64,000 bases of DNA from Brucepastera parasyntrophica (GTDB taxonomy: Bacteria > Spirochaetota > Spirochaetia > Treponematales > Treponemataceae): the NCBI RefSeq assembly GCF_022376835.1, contig NZ_CP084606.1:2164501-2228500 (forward strand), in the 5' to 3' direction. Of this stretch, positions 48,684-58,517 are shown piece by piece. Position numbers and translations under genes: made by a program. The notes under the pieces were generated by a model. It did no database searches. It saw only the letters and a program-made list of their open reading frames with translations, and was not told where the DNA came from. Within the stretch, counting starts at the first letter, position 1; the number at the start of each line of letters is the position of its first letter.

Positions 48684-50409
48684 TGATAAGAACACTTGCC
48701 CGCTGTATCCGGGAGTTTAAGACGGCTTCGATCCTTTCGCCTGTATTCGTAACTTTTGAAGTTGTTATGGATGTGGTCATTCCCCTGCTGATGTCTTTTA
48801 TTATTGATTATGGAATTACCGGAGCGAATGTCGGCATGATAGGCCGTATAGGAATCTCCCTGGTAATCGCGACGCTTCTTGCACTATTTTTCGGTGTTAT
48901 GTCCGGGAGTTTTGCCGCAAAAGCCTCTGCTGGATTCGCGAAAAATGTCCGGCATGATATGTATTATAATATCCAGAATTTTTCATTTACAAATATTGAC
49001 AGGTTTTCTACTTCCAGTCTGGTAACGCGTCTGACTACCGATGTAACCAATGTGCAGAATGCCTATCAAATGCTTATCCGGGTTTGTGTCCGCAGTCCCA
49101 TTATGCTGATTTTTTCACTGATAATGGCAGTCAATGTTAACGCGCGGCTTTCCCTTGTTTTTCTTGGAGCGGTGCCTGTCCTCGCTGTCGGACTCTATTT
49201 TATTATTACCAGGGCCCATCCCATATTTGAAAAGGTTTTTAAAATTTATGACCGCATGAATATGGTTGTACAGGAAAATCTGCATGGTATCCGCGTCGTC
49301 AAAAGTTACGTTCGGGAAGACTATGAAATAAAAAAGTTTGGGGATGTTTCAGAAGATATTTACAAAACATTTTCGAAGGCAGAGAAGCTCCTTGCCTTTA
49401 ACAGTCCTCTGATGCAGCTTGCCATGTATGGCTGCACGCTGTTCCTTTCATGGATCGGCGCGCAAATGATTGTATCGGATACAATGACGACCGGGCAGTT
49501 AATGAGTCTTTTTTCATATACCTCGCAGATACTGATGAGTCTTATGATGTTTTCAATGGTGCTCGTTATGCTTACCATTTCCAGAGCTTCTGCGGAACGC
49601 ATTGTTGCTGTCCTGAAAGAAACCCCGACCCTGCATAATGATGAAAATCCTGTTTTTGGCATACCGGACGGATCAATCAGATTTAATGATGTAGGATTCG
49701 CGTATACCGGAAATCCCGATAAACTGTGTCTGAAAAATATTACCATTGACATTAAGTCGGGTGAAACGGTTGGAATTATAGGCGGGACCGGCACGGGGAA
49801 AAGTACCCTTGTCCAGCTTATTCCGCGGTTATATGACGCGACTTCCGGGACCGTTTCTGTCGGCGGACTTGATGTCCGGGAATATGATCTTGAAACGCTC
49901 CGCAATTCGGTTGCCATGGTTTTGCAGAAAAATGTATTGTTCTCGGGACGATCAGGGAAAATCTCCGTTGGGGTGATAAAAACGCGACTGATGAAGAGAT
50001 GGAACATGCGTGCAAAATGGCCCAGGCCGATGAATTTATCAGAGGCTTTCCCGATGGCTATGATACTCATATCGAACAGGGCGGTAGCAATGTGTCCGGC
50101 GGACAAAAACAGCGTCTGTGCATTGCGCGCGCATTGCTGAAAAAACCGAGAATACTTATTTTCGATGATTCGACAAGCGCGGTTGATACAAGAACCGATG
50201 CGCTCATCCGTCAAGCATTACAAAACGAAATTCCTGACATGACAAAAATTGTCATAGCACAGCGCATTGCTTCAATTGAAGGCGCCGATAAAATAATCGT
50301 TATGGATAACGGGACTGTGTCGGCAGTCGGCACACACGAGGAATTGCTTGAAAAAAATAATATTTATCAGGAAGTGTACTTTTCCCAGACAAAAGGAGGC
50401 AAGGTATGA
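48683..50409 (+). CDS. ABC exporter half-transporter, first subunit (one frameshift)
   Basis: About 575 residues: six transmembrane helices (for example VFVTFEVVMDVVIPLLMSFI) and a C-terminal ATPase with Walker A GGTGTGKSTL, signature VSGGQKQRLC, Walker B ILIFDDSTSAVDTR and the H-loop position occupied by Gln in IAQRIASIEG. A missing G in GGG 49945-49947 breaks it between the Q-loop and the signature; restoring it gives TIRENLRWGDKN. The replaced H-loop His would make one ATP site degenerate, as in many heterodimeric exporters. Pairs with the next gene (4-base overlap). Multidrug or lipid export is likely. Confidence 0.9.
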
Positions 50410-52333
50410 GTCCCCGGAATATGCCTGGTCCCGGACCGATGAACAGAGGGGGAGTCGGCGATGGTAAGAAAAGCAGGAACCCCGGTAAAACGCTGAAAAG
50501 ATTAATGTCCTATATGACTGCCGGCTATAAGGCAAAATGGATATTTGTCCTGATTTTTATCCTGCTCAGCGCCCTCGCTGGGGTAATCGGGTCCCTTTTT
50601 CTCCAGGTGCTTATTGATGATTATATTACGCCGCTCCTTGGAAGCGCGGCTCCTGATTTTTCAGGACTGCTCCGGGCCATCCTTATAATGGCCGGTGTTT
50701 ATCTGATAGGTATTGTTTCAACTTTTCTGTATAACTGGATCATGGTTACGGTCAGTCAGGGCGTGCAAAAAAACATCCGGGATGAAATGTTCTCAAATAT
50801 GCAGCGGCTGCCCATCCGTTACTTTGATACCCATACATTTGGCGATACCATGAGCCATTATACAAATGATATTGATACACTCCGCCAAATGCTTTCACAA
50901 AGTATCCCGTCCCTTTTCTCCTCTATGATAACTATAGTATTTGTTGTCTGCGCCATGCTGTATACCAGCCCCTGCTTACAGTGCTTATTGCGGTAATGGT
51001 CGTGATTATGCTTTTGGTTACCCGGAAAGTCAGTTCCAAGAGCGGGAAATACTTTATAAAACAGCAGGCTTCCATAGGCACTGTGAATGGCTATATTGAA
51101 GAAATGATCAACGGCCAGAAAGTGGTAAAAGTTTTTTGCCATGAAGAAGAAGCCAAAGCCCAATTTGATGTACTGAATGATGATTTATGCGGGAGTTCAA
51201 CAAAGGCAAATAAATACGCAAATATTCTGATGCCCATTACAGTCCAGATCGGAAATCTCAATTATGTTCTTATTGCCATGATCGGCGGGGCCTTTGCAAT
51301 CGGCGGTATCGGCGGCCTGACCCTTGGTGCCATAGCCTCTTTTCTCCAGCTCAGCCGCTCTCTGACAAACCCCATAAGTCAGGTTTCCCAGCAGATTAAT
51401 TCGGTTATTATGGCCCTCGCCGGCGCGGAACGCATTTTCGAACTGATGGATGAACAGCCGGAAGCGGATTCAGGGTATGTAACGCTAGTCAACGCGAAAT
51501 ATGCCGGTGACGGAGAAACTATTGTGGAAGCGGAAGAATGTACGAACCTGTGGGCCTGGAAACATCCCCATGGCGACGGCACTCTGACTTATACCAAGCT
51601 TGAAGGGGATGTCCAATTTTTCGATGTTGATTTCGGATATACGGAAAACAAGCTTGTGCTGCATAATATTTCCCTTGATGCAAAACCCGGTGAAAAGCTT
51701 GCCTTTGTCGGAGCAACCGGCGCGGGAAAAACAACAATTACAAACCTTATAAACCGGTTTTACGACCTGGCAGACGGGAAAATCCGTTATGACGGAATCA
51801 ATATCAATAAAATAAAAAAGAGTGATCTCCGCCGTTCGCTTGGAATGGTTTTACAGGATACAAACCTTTTCACCGGAACTGTCTGCGAAAATATCCGGTA
51901 CGGAAACCTGGACGCAAGCACCGAAGAAGTCAAGGACGCCGCCAAACTTGCCGGGGCCGACAGCTTTATTTCCCTGCTTCCGGACGGATATGATACCATG
52001 CTTTCCGGAGACGGCGGCGACCTTTCCCAGGGACAGCGACAGCTGCTTTCCATTGCCCGGGCGGCAGTATCCAATCCCCCGGTAATGATTCTTGACGAAG
52101 CCACAAGCAGTATAGATACGCGTACGGAAGCAATTGTACAGAAAGGTATGGATTCCCTCATGCAGGGGCGGACTGTTTTTGTTATAGCCCACCGTCTGAG
52201 TACTGTTCAGAATTCCAATATGATTATTGTGCTGGACCATGGGCGGATTATCGAACGCGGAACACACGAGCAGCTCATAGCGGAAAAAGGGACATATTAC
52301 CGGCTATACACGGGAGCATTCGAGCTTGAATAA
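50406..52333 (+). CDS. ABC exporter half-transporter, second subunit (one frameshift)
   Basis: About 642 residues: an N-terminal cytoplasmic extension (MSPRNMPGPGPMNRGGVGDG), six transmembrane helices, and an ATPase with Walker A GATGAGKTT, signature LSQGQRQLL, Walker B VMILDEATSSIDTR and His in IAHRLSTV. A 45-residue insert (EAEECTNLWAWKHPHGDGT) lies between membrane and ATPase domains, as often seen in this subfamily. One C missing from CCCC 50969-50972 breaks the fourth helix region; restoring it gives TSPLLTVLIAVMVV. The stop TAA lies in a family B repeat. Forms the heterodimer with the previous gene product. Confidence 0.9.
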
Positions 52334-52468
52334 AACACTCCGCCGCAGAGCAGTCAGCTCGAAGAGCTGCAGACCTTCGGTCTGGGGTATTCGCGGGTCG
52401 CGGAAGCGGCCATTACATATCTTACAGAACCAGCCGCAGGCTGATTAAACCCTCGCCCCGAATAAAAT
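52330..52468 (-). repeat. Family B mosaic repeat, copy 6
   Basis: On the minus strand: TTTTATTCGGGGCGAGGG, the hairpin CAGCCTGCGGCTG, GGTTCTGTAAGATATG, TTCCGCGACC, CGAATACCCC and GACCGAAGGTCTGCAG blocks, ending GCTCTGCGGCGGAGTGTTTTA. The TAA of the ABC gene is inside its plus-strand start. Closest relative of copy 4. Confidence 0.75.
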
Positions 52469-52504
52469 AAATACCGGTTTTTTCACGGAACTGAGGTCCG
52501 GATT

Positions 52505-52609
52505 ATACTTCTTTAAGTTACGTTTCTGATATAAAGAATTAGTTGCTTTTTTATATCAGAAACACTTACAATCGGAAATAGTCAAATAATTTAAATTATT
52601 TTGACTATA
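52505..52609 (-). repeat. Family A double-hairpin repeat, copy 4
   Basis: The only copy in minus orientation. The palindrome 52578-52608 has one extra T relative to copy 1, then the linker TTTCCGATTGTAAGTG. The second stem has arms GTTTCTGATATAAA and TTTATATCAGAAAC, then AACTTAAAGAAG. It lies 36 bases before the HAD gene, in antisense. The remaining 52334-52644 gap shows no gene. Confidence 0.8.
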
Positions 52610-52644
52610 TAGAACACCTTCCGTAAAAAGGGTATATTATACGT

Positions 52645-53459
52645 ATGAAACTTGATGCTGCCATTATCGCAATGGATATGGATGATACTCTGCTGCAAAG
52701 CGATCTTTCAATTTCCGACCGGACAGTGCAGACCCTTGCGGCGGCAGCTGAAAAAGGAATAAAAATCATACTCGCTTCCGGCCGCTCTCCTGAAGCCATT
52801 ACCCCTCATGCCCGGCGTATCGGGCTTGATAAGATGAACAGTTATCTTTTCTGCCATAACGGTGCGCTGATTATAACGTCGGATACACATGAAATTGTCT
52901 GTGAACACAAACTGCCCGCCAATGTAGCGGTGGAAGCCTTCAGGCTTATTATTGACGCCGGACTGTCCTGCCATGTATATGAAAATGATGTTATTTATGT
53001 TTCGAAAGAAACAGAATATTCGGAGAGGGATTATTTTTGTCAGGACTCAAACCCGTCGTCCCCGATGATTACGAAGCCCTGCTCCATAAAGGTGTGTTCA
53101 AACTTGTAGTTCCGGGAGATCCCGAATATATAGTGCCGGTGGAAGCCGAACTGAAAGTTATTTTTGAAAACCGGGCCACAATTTTTGTCAGCAAACCGTA
53201 TTTTCTTGAAATATTACCGTTCCATACCGACAAAGGCGAGGCCCTCAAATATGTCGCGGAAAACATCATGCATGTTTCCCGTGAAAAAGTAATGGCCTTT
53301 GGGGACAGCATGAATGATGAGTCAATGATCCGGTATGCGGATTTAAATGTGGCAATGAAAAACGGCCGTCCCGAAATAATAAAAATTGCCCGGTTTGTCA
53401 CTGATAAAACAAATGATGAAGACGGTATTGCCGATTTTCTTGAAACACATGTTCTTTAA
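52645..53459 (+). CDS. Cof-type HAD-family phosphatase (one frameshift)
   Basis: About 271 residues. Motif I MDMDDTLLQSDLSIS, motif II IILASGRSPEAI, the C2-type cap with FCHNGALI, motif III Lys in HTDKGEALKYV and motif IV FGDSMNDESMI. These are the standard Cof/YbiV subfamily features for sugar-phosphate or flavin-phosphate phosphatases. One T missing from the five-base run 53034-53038 breaks the cap; restoring it gives ERDYFLSGLKPVVPDDYEAL. Substrate unknown. Confidence 0.88.
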
Positions 53460-53514
53460 TACAAAGCCGGCCCGGGGAATAGCTGTTTTATGATAAATAG
53501 TGTATATTGGTACT

Positions 53515-54486
53515 ATGCTTACGATTCCAATTAATCAGGATAATACGCCGGAAGCGGTAATGGACATTCTTTTCAGGCTCAAAGTAAAGGATGTTATGAC
53601 CCATCCTATTATTACCGCCAAACCGTCAGACACTCTCCGGGAAATCCAGCAAACCATGAAAACCAGACATATTACCGGCATCCCGGTAACCGACGATAAA
53701 CAAACCCTGCTCGGAATCGTTTCAATGTATGACATTGTGAACGCGCTTGATAACGGCTGGATTAACGATCCCGCCGGACAGCATATGACTACGCAGGTTA
53801 TTGTACTGCAGGAAAATATGTCGTTATCCTTTTGTGTGTCCTATTTCAACAAATACTCTTTCGGACGCTTTCCCGTTCTTGACAGAAACTCCAGACTGAC
53901 GGGAATCGTAACTGCTTCTGATGTTATATCAACCCTCCTGGTTGCCCTGAATAAAGAGGTCGCGAGGCTTGAGCAGAACGCCAGTTCCGAAATAACCAAT
54001 GTATATAATAGTTCAGTGAAAAATGACGAAGGAACAATAGGAGAAAGAATTATCGAATTTAAAACAGAGCCCTTCAATTTTGAAATTGCAGGACAGGCCT
54101 CGACAGAAATAAAGAAAATGCTGAAATCCGCGGGCGTTGATCAGTCAATAACCCGGCGGGTTGGAATCGCAAGCTATGAACTGGAAATAAACCAGGTTGT
54201 CCATTCGGAAGGCGGGGTTATGCGTTATCTGCTTACTCCCGACACTCTGACCATTGAAGCGGAAGATAAAGGTCCGGGCATACCAAGCATTAAGGATGTA
54301 ATGACTGAAGGCTTTTCTACGGCCAATGAACGGGTCCGCTCTCTGGGATTTGGCGCCGGTATGGGACTCCCGAACACAAAGCGGGTTTCAGACAGCTTTT
54401 ATATCGAATCCGAACTGGGCAAGGGGACGTTGGTCAGGGTGCATTTTGACCTCAGGGAGAACATAAATGAAAGTAAGCGATCTTGA
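53515..54486 (+). CDS. CBS-pair protein with anti-sigma-type ATPase domain
   Basis: About 323 residues. Two CBS motifs (VKDVMTHPIITAKPSDTLRE and HMTTQVIVLQENMSLSFCVS) form an adenine-nucleotide-sensing pair. A C-terminal GHKL ATPase of RsbW/SpoIIAB type follows, with SYELEINQVVHS, EDKGPGIP and GFGAGMGLPNTKRV. Start is uncertain: ATG 53515 has no clear ribosome binding site, while an in-frame ATG at 53563 has GGAAG five bases upstream. It overlaps the DRTGG gene by 20 bases. This CBS-ATPase, DRTGG and PHP trio is, as I recall, found near hydrogenase genes in several anaerobes, and the hydrogenase operon lies 4 kb downstream. It probably senses energy status. Confidence 0.82.
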   Translation: MLTIPINQDNTPEAVMDILFRLKVKDVMTHPIITAKPSDTLREIQQTMKTRHITGIPVTDDKQTLLGIVSMYDIVNALDNGWINDPAGQHMTTQVIVLQENMSLSFCVSYFNKYSFGRFPVLDRNSRLTGIVTASDVISTLLVALNKEVARLEQNASSEITNVYNSSVKNDEGTIGERIIEFKTEPFNFEIAGQASTEIKKMLKSAGVDQSITRRVGIASYELEINQVVHSEGGVMRYLLTPDTLTIEAEDKGPGIPSIKDVMTEGFSTANERVRSLGFGAGMGLPNTKRVSDSFYIESELGKGTLVRVHFDLRENINESKRS

Positions 54487-54817
54487 AAACATACTTAATG
54501 CCCGCTGTGTCCAGGCCGAATATGAGGACCGCGAAATCGCCGGCGCCTATACTACCGACCTTCTGAGTGACGCCATGGCAAATGCTGTTGATGACGGCGT
54601 TCTGATCACGATTCAGGCGCATAAAAATACGGTCGCGGTCGCGACCCTGAAAGATCTCGCCGCAATTATTATATGCAATAACCGTTCCATACCGGATGAT
54701 ATGACCGAATCCGCCCGGTCTGAAGGGATTGCGCTGTTTGTGACAGAAGAAAACCAGTTCACTGTTTCAGGAAAGCTGTTCCGGGAGTTAATGACCGAAC
54801 ATGATAATAAAGGCTGA
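54467..54817 (+). CDS. DRTGG-domain protein
   Basis: 116 residues matching the small DRTGG fold: MKVSDLENILNARCVQAEYE, the YTTDLLSDAMANAVDDGVLI core and a C-terminal IALFVTEENQFTVSGKLF. DRTGG domains occur in phosphotransacetylases and CBS proteins and are thought to bind nucleotides. It overlaps its neighbours on both sides (20 and 17 bases), so the three proteins are made together. Specific function unknown. Confidence 0.75.
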   Translation: MKVSDLENILNARCVQAEYEDREIAGAYTTDLLSDAMANAVDDGVLITIQAHKNTVAVATLKDLAAIIICNNRSIPDDMTESARSEGIALFVTEENQFTVSGKLFRELMTEHDNKG

Positions 54818-55535
54818 TTTTCATCTCCATTCATGCCTTTCTCCCTGCGGGGACCTTTCAATGTCTCCGAACGCAATTGCCGCCATCCTTGCAGAAAAAG
54901 GAGTCCGGCTTGCGGCCCTTACCGACCACAATACCGCCCTGAACTGTCCGGCCTTTGGCTACGCCTGCCGGGTACACGATATAATCCCCCTGTACGGAAT
55001 AGAGGCCCAGCCCCAGGAAGAATGTCATATCCTGTGTCTGTTCGGCGGCCTCGATTCCGCGCTTGAACTCGGACAGAAATTATATGAACTGATGCCCCCA
55101 GTAATGAATAACCCGGAAAAAATGGGCGACCAGATATATGTTAATGAAGATGAAGAAATCCTTGGTGAAGTTGATAAATATCTGATAACAAGCGCGGAAA
55201 TAGGGCTTGAGGATCTTTCTTCACTTGTACTGCGGCTCGGCGGTATAGTAATACCCGCCCACGTTGACCGGCCCGCATTTTCCCTGACCAGCCAGCTGGG
55301 CTTTATCCCTGACGGTCCCTGGTCCGCGCTGGAAGTTGTCCGGATGCCCACGGCTGCAGGTATTGATACCAGGGCTTATCCCCTCATAACATCGAGCGAC
55401 GCCCATTATCCCGAACATATAGGAAGACGTCCCTTTGATCTTGATATCGGCGGCAGCCCCCTTACCGGTGCCGGCGGATCGGCGAATATGGAAACAATAA
55501 AGGCCGCCCTTGCAAGGCGGCCCCGTCAATCCTGA
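54801..55535 (+). CDS. PHP-domain metal-dependent phosphoesterase
   Basis: 244 residues. Metal-binding motifs of the PHP fold: DFHLHSCLSPCGD at the N-terminus, ALTDHNTALN, IPAHVDRPAF and ITSSDAHYPEHIG. Related domains act as histidinol phosphatases, nucleases or polymerase exonucleases. The histidine operon here lacks a histidinol phosphatase, but this gene is 44 kb away and embedded with CBS and DRTGG genes, so a signalling or redox-linked role is likelier. Convergent with the acyl-CoA ligase gene; a GGCCGCC/GGCGGCC stem spans its last codons. Confidence 0.8.
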   Translation: MIIKADFHLHSCLSPCGDLSMSPNAIAAILAEKGVRLAALTDHNTALNCPAFGYACRVHDIIPLYGIEAQPQEECHILCLFGGLDSALELGQKLYELMPPVMNNPEKMGDQIYVNEDEEILGEVDKYLITSAEIGLEDLSSLVLRLGGIVIPAHVDRPAFSLTSQLGFIPDGPWSALEVVRMPTAAGIDTRAYPLITSSDAHYPEHIGRRPFDLDIGGSPLTGAGGSANMETIKAALARRPRQS

Positions 55536-55564
55536 ACAGAATACATTCCGTCAGATTTACAATG

Positions 55565-57304
55565 CTATTTGTTGTATGTACGCTTGACCTTCCGGGTCGT
55601 TGTCATTTCGAGCGGTTCGTCCAGAATAGTGATTTTTGATATCCGCTGATATGGCTGAAGCGTCTTGTTTGTTTTTTCAACAATTTCAGCAACAGCCTGC
55701 CGGACCGGGTCTTCAGCCTCGGGCGTACCCCGCATAACGTTCAGGCGTTTAAGCATATCGTCAGCCGGATAAACCTGCGCTTCAATTCCTTCCTCTTTAC
55801 TGGAAGCATCAATGATATATCCGGTTACCGTAATCTGATCAATATCATTGTAATACAGCTGGAAGGCATTTTCGATTTCTTCGGGGAAAACATTCTTTCC
55901 TCCCCCGGTAACAATCATGTTTTTGGCGCGTCCGGAAAGATATACGTATAATTCATCATCTATCCAGCCAAGGTCTCCTGTTTTAAGCCAGCCGTCTTCG
56001 GTAAACATGGCGGCGGTTTCTTCAGGCATATTGTAATAGCCCATCATAACCATCGGACCTTTTACGCACAGTTCTCCTATGCCGTTCTCATCCGGATCAA
56101 GGACCTTCATTTCCATGTACGGAGCAAAATAGCTTCCGACGCTGGCGATTTTAAAGTGTTCGATCGGATTCAGGGTGATAATCGGGGAGGTTTCCGTCAG
56201 TCCGTATCCCTGGACAAAGTCAATACCGAGTTCGTTATATACGCGGAAAATACTCGCCGCGAGTGGTCCGCCGCCTGAAATGGCAATACGGATAGTGGAA
56301 ATACTTGCCTTCTCGAGAACGGAACGGAAAATTTTCTTCCCGGGATTTACACCGAAAATCTTCTTGATGGCATAGGAAATTCCCATCAGGCCCTTCAGCA
56401 AGCCATATACTATAATGCCCTTGTCGCGGATACCTTTCATAATACCAGCAAGGAGCTTGTTGAACAGAAGCGGTACGCCCAGAAGCATGGTTATTTTGCC
56501 TTCCTTGAGCTCTTTCAGCATGCGGCTCACCGCCATGCTCTTTCCGAATACCACCTCGGCCCCGACCGAAATCGCTTCGATAAAGACAGCAAGCATGGTA
56601 TACGAGTGGTGGATGGGGAGCAGCGCGTAGAAAACATCAGTATGGAAAATATCCAAATTGATTTGCGCAATGTAGCAGTCTGAAACGTAGTTTCTGTGGG
56701 AAAGCATAACACCTTTCGGTGTTCCGGTTGTTCCGGATGTGAACATAATTGCCGCAAGGTCAGTTTCAACCGCAGGAGTTATCGCAACCAGAGCGTCGTC
56801 CTTGTTTTTTGGGGCCAGATCATAGATATAGGTATCGGAAATGCTCTTGTTAAGAGAAAACACCTTTTTCACAAGACCCGATTTTGAAAAATGAGGGTAT
56901 TTTTCCTCATCAATAAACAGGATTTTGGGCGCGGAAGCTTTGATGAGGTTTTCAATTTCCGCGTCATGCAAGCCATAATCTATCGGTATAACAACTGCAC
57001 CCGCGAACATGGTCGCAAGGTAGGCAACGGCCCACTCCGGGGAGTTTTTGCCCGAAACAGCCACATGATCGCCCTTTCTGATGCCCTGTTCATAGAGCCA
57101 GGCAGCAAGAATTTCAATTTTATCCAGCGCCTGCCGGTAAGTAAGGGTTATCCGGTCCGGTTCGAAAACAGTAAAACAATCCCTTTCCGAATACCGTTCA
57201 ACCGAAATCCGGAACATTTCAGGAATAGTCGGCCATTCGCCTGAAAAAGCCTTACCCTTCCATGCACTGAGAAAAGCCCATGGTTTTCTTTCGATATGCT
57301 TCAT
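55565..57304 (-). CDS. AMP-forming acyl-CoA ligase
   Basis: 579-residue ANL-family ligase. P-loop IMFTSGTTGTPKGVMLSHRN, GYGLTETSPII, the GWLKTGDLGW block, RAKNMIVTGGGKNVFPEEIE hinge and a final catalytic Lys near TTRKVKR. Start ATG 57304 is set by GAGGG eight bases upstream; the frame extends further with no family similarity. Activates a fatty acid or related carboxylate with CoA. The two ligases of this window differ in length and hinge and are not recent duplicates. Divergent from the NlpC/P60 gene across an AT-rich 90-base promoter region. Confidence 0.9.
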   Translation of the reverse strand: MKHIERKPWAFLSAWKGKAFSGEWPTIPEMFRISVERYSERDCFTVFEPDRITLTYRQALDKIEILAAWLYEQGIRKGDHVAVSGKNSPEWAVAYLATMFAGAVVIPIDYGLHDAEIENLIKASAPKILFIDEEKYPHFSKSGLVKKVFSLNKSISDTYIYDLAPKNKDDALVAITPAVETDLAAIMFTSGTTGTPKGVMLSHRNYVSDCYIAQINLDIFHTDVFYALLPIHHSYTMLAVFIEAISVGAEVVFGKSMAVSRMLKELKEGKITMLLGVPLLFNKLLAGIMKGIRDKGIIVYGLLKGLMGISYAIKKIFGVNPGKKIFRSVLEKASISTIRIAISGGGPLAASIFRVYNELGIDFVQGYGLTETSPIITLNPIEHFKIASVGSYFAPYMEMKVLDPDENGIGELCVKGPMVMMGYYNMPEETAAMFTEDGWLKTGDLGWIDDELYVYLSGRAKNMIVTGGGKNVFPEEIENAFQLYYNDIDQITVTGYIIDASSKEEGIEAQVYPADDMLKRLNVMRGTPEAEDPVRQAVAEIVEKTNKTLQPYQRISKITILDEPLEMTTTRKVKRTYNK

Positions 57305-57394
57305 AAAACATCCCTCTTTAACAAAATATATAGTATTATAGTATAAAATAGTTATATGTAACCAAAAATAAATTCCGATTATTATATTAATAGT

Positions 57395-58465
57395 ATGACA
57401 CAAAATATATCTAATTGGTTGCATAAAATAAATAAAAAAAATATATTCTTCCTCATTTTTTTACTGTTACAGCCATTTTTTTTATCAAGTTTTTACGCGC
57501 AGACCGGAAAAAATACACAAACCATCTCTCCGAGGACCCTTTTTATTCAAAGCGCGCAGTCTTTTCTGGGAATTCCCTATATCCGGGGCGGTTCCACACG
57601 GAATGGCTTTGACTGTTCGGGATTTATTTACCGGGCCGCGCTGGACGGACCCGAAATCGCCCTTCCGAGGACTGTAATTGCCCTGTCGGACGTTTCCCTG
57701 AGGATCGCGGATACCGAGATGATGCCGGGTGATCTTCTGTTTTTTAATACAACAGGCTCAATTTCACATGTTGGAATTTATCTCGGAAACAACGAATTTA
57801 TCCATTCGGCGTCCGAAGGCCGGAGAACGGGCGTAATTATTTCGAGTCTTTCGGAATCTTACTGGCAGCGCGCATACCGTTATGCCGGCAGAATCCTCGA
57901 TGAAGAAGAAATATATATAGCGAAAAAGGGCGGAAATAATGAAAAAATTGCCGTACAGCCGGCTTCTGCCGGAAATACAGGGACAATAAAGGCCCCTTCG
58001 TCCACAGTCCCGCAAACCGGGGATGGAAAGATCGGTTTAAGGCTTAACATCAGCGGCTCCGTGCTCTGGGATTTTATGCCGGACACGAATTTCGTCCGGG
58101 GCGCTTCAGCCTCCGCGGAATTATCCTGGGTCAAGGGTACTCCCATATACCCCGGAGTGGAAGCGGGCTTTTATTATGACGCGGGAAGCGAATCCTACAG
58201 TATTCCGCTGACCCTATCTATTGCCCACTCCTCAGGCTTCCGTTTTTACATTGGAACGCAGTTTCATATAAAAGCGGCCGAATATCTCGATACATCCCTG
58301 CAGTTTCCCGGGATAATCGGGGTCTCGTGGAATTCAAAACCGGTCACCGTTTTCAAACAGCAGATAAGCTTCATGCAGGCTGTCGAATATTCATGGTTCC
58401 CGGAAAGAAATGACGGGAAAGGCCTCCGGTTCAGTACTGGACTGACTTTCAGATATGACATATAG
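57395..58465 (+). CDS. Secreted NlpC/P60 peptidase with C-terminal barrel-like domain
   Basis: 356 residues. Signal peptide (FFLIFLLLQPFFLSSFYAQ), then an NlpC/P60 cysteine peptidase: catalytic Cys in NGFDCSGFIYRAA, His in GSISHVGIYLGN and the third polar residue near NEFIHSA. This family cuts peptidoglycan peptides. After a low-complexity linker (about residues 180-210), the remaining 145 residues are beta-rich with alternating patterns (LRLNISGSVLWDF, GVEAGFYYDAG, LRFSTGLTFRYDI), like a small outer-membrane barrel. The fusion is unusual. Overlaps the frame of the next lipoprotein only if that gene used an earlier start. Confidence 0.82.
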   Translation: MTQNISNWLHKINKKNIFFLIFLLLQPFFLSSFYAQTGKNTQTISPRTLFIQSAQSFLGIPYIRGGSTRNGFDCSGFIYRAALDGPEIALPRTVIALSDVSLRIADTEMMPGDLLFFNTTGSISHVGIYLGNNEFIHSASEGRRTGVIISSLSESYWQRAYRYAGRILDEEEIYIAKKGGNNEKIAVQPASAGNTGTIKAPSSTVPQTGDGKIGLRLNISGSVLWDFMPDTNFVRGASASAELSWVKGTPIYPGVEAGFYYDAGSESYSIPLTLSIAHSSGFRFYIGTQFHIKAAEYLDTSLQFPGIIGVSWNSKPVTVFKQQISFMQAVEYSWFPERNDGKGLRFSTGLTFRYDI

Positions 58466-58517
58466 AGATATAAACATTTTTCCTGATATTTCCGGCAGCG
58501 AGGTGTATAATTTGGAT

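Noticed and set aside
8543-52609. Possible CRISPR array from the repeated palindromes
   Set aside because: Copies are 10-20 kb apart, in both orientations, with no spacer pattern and no cas genes.
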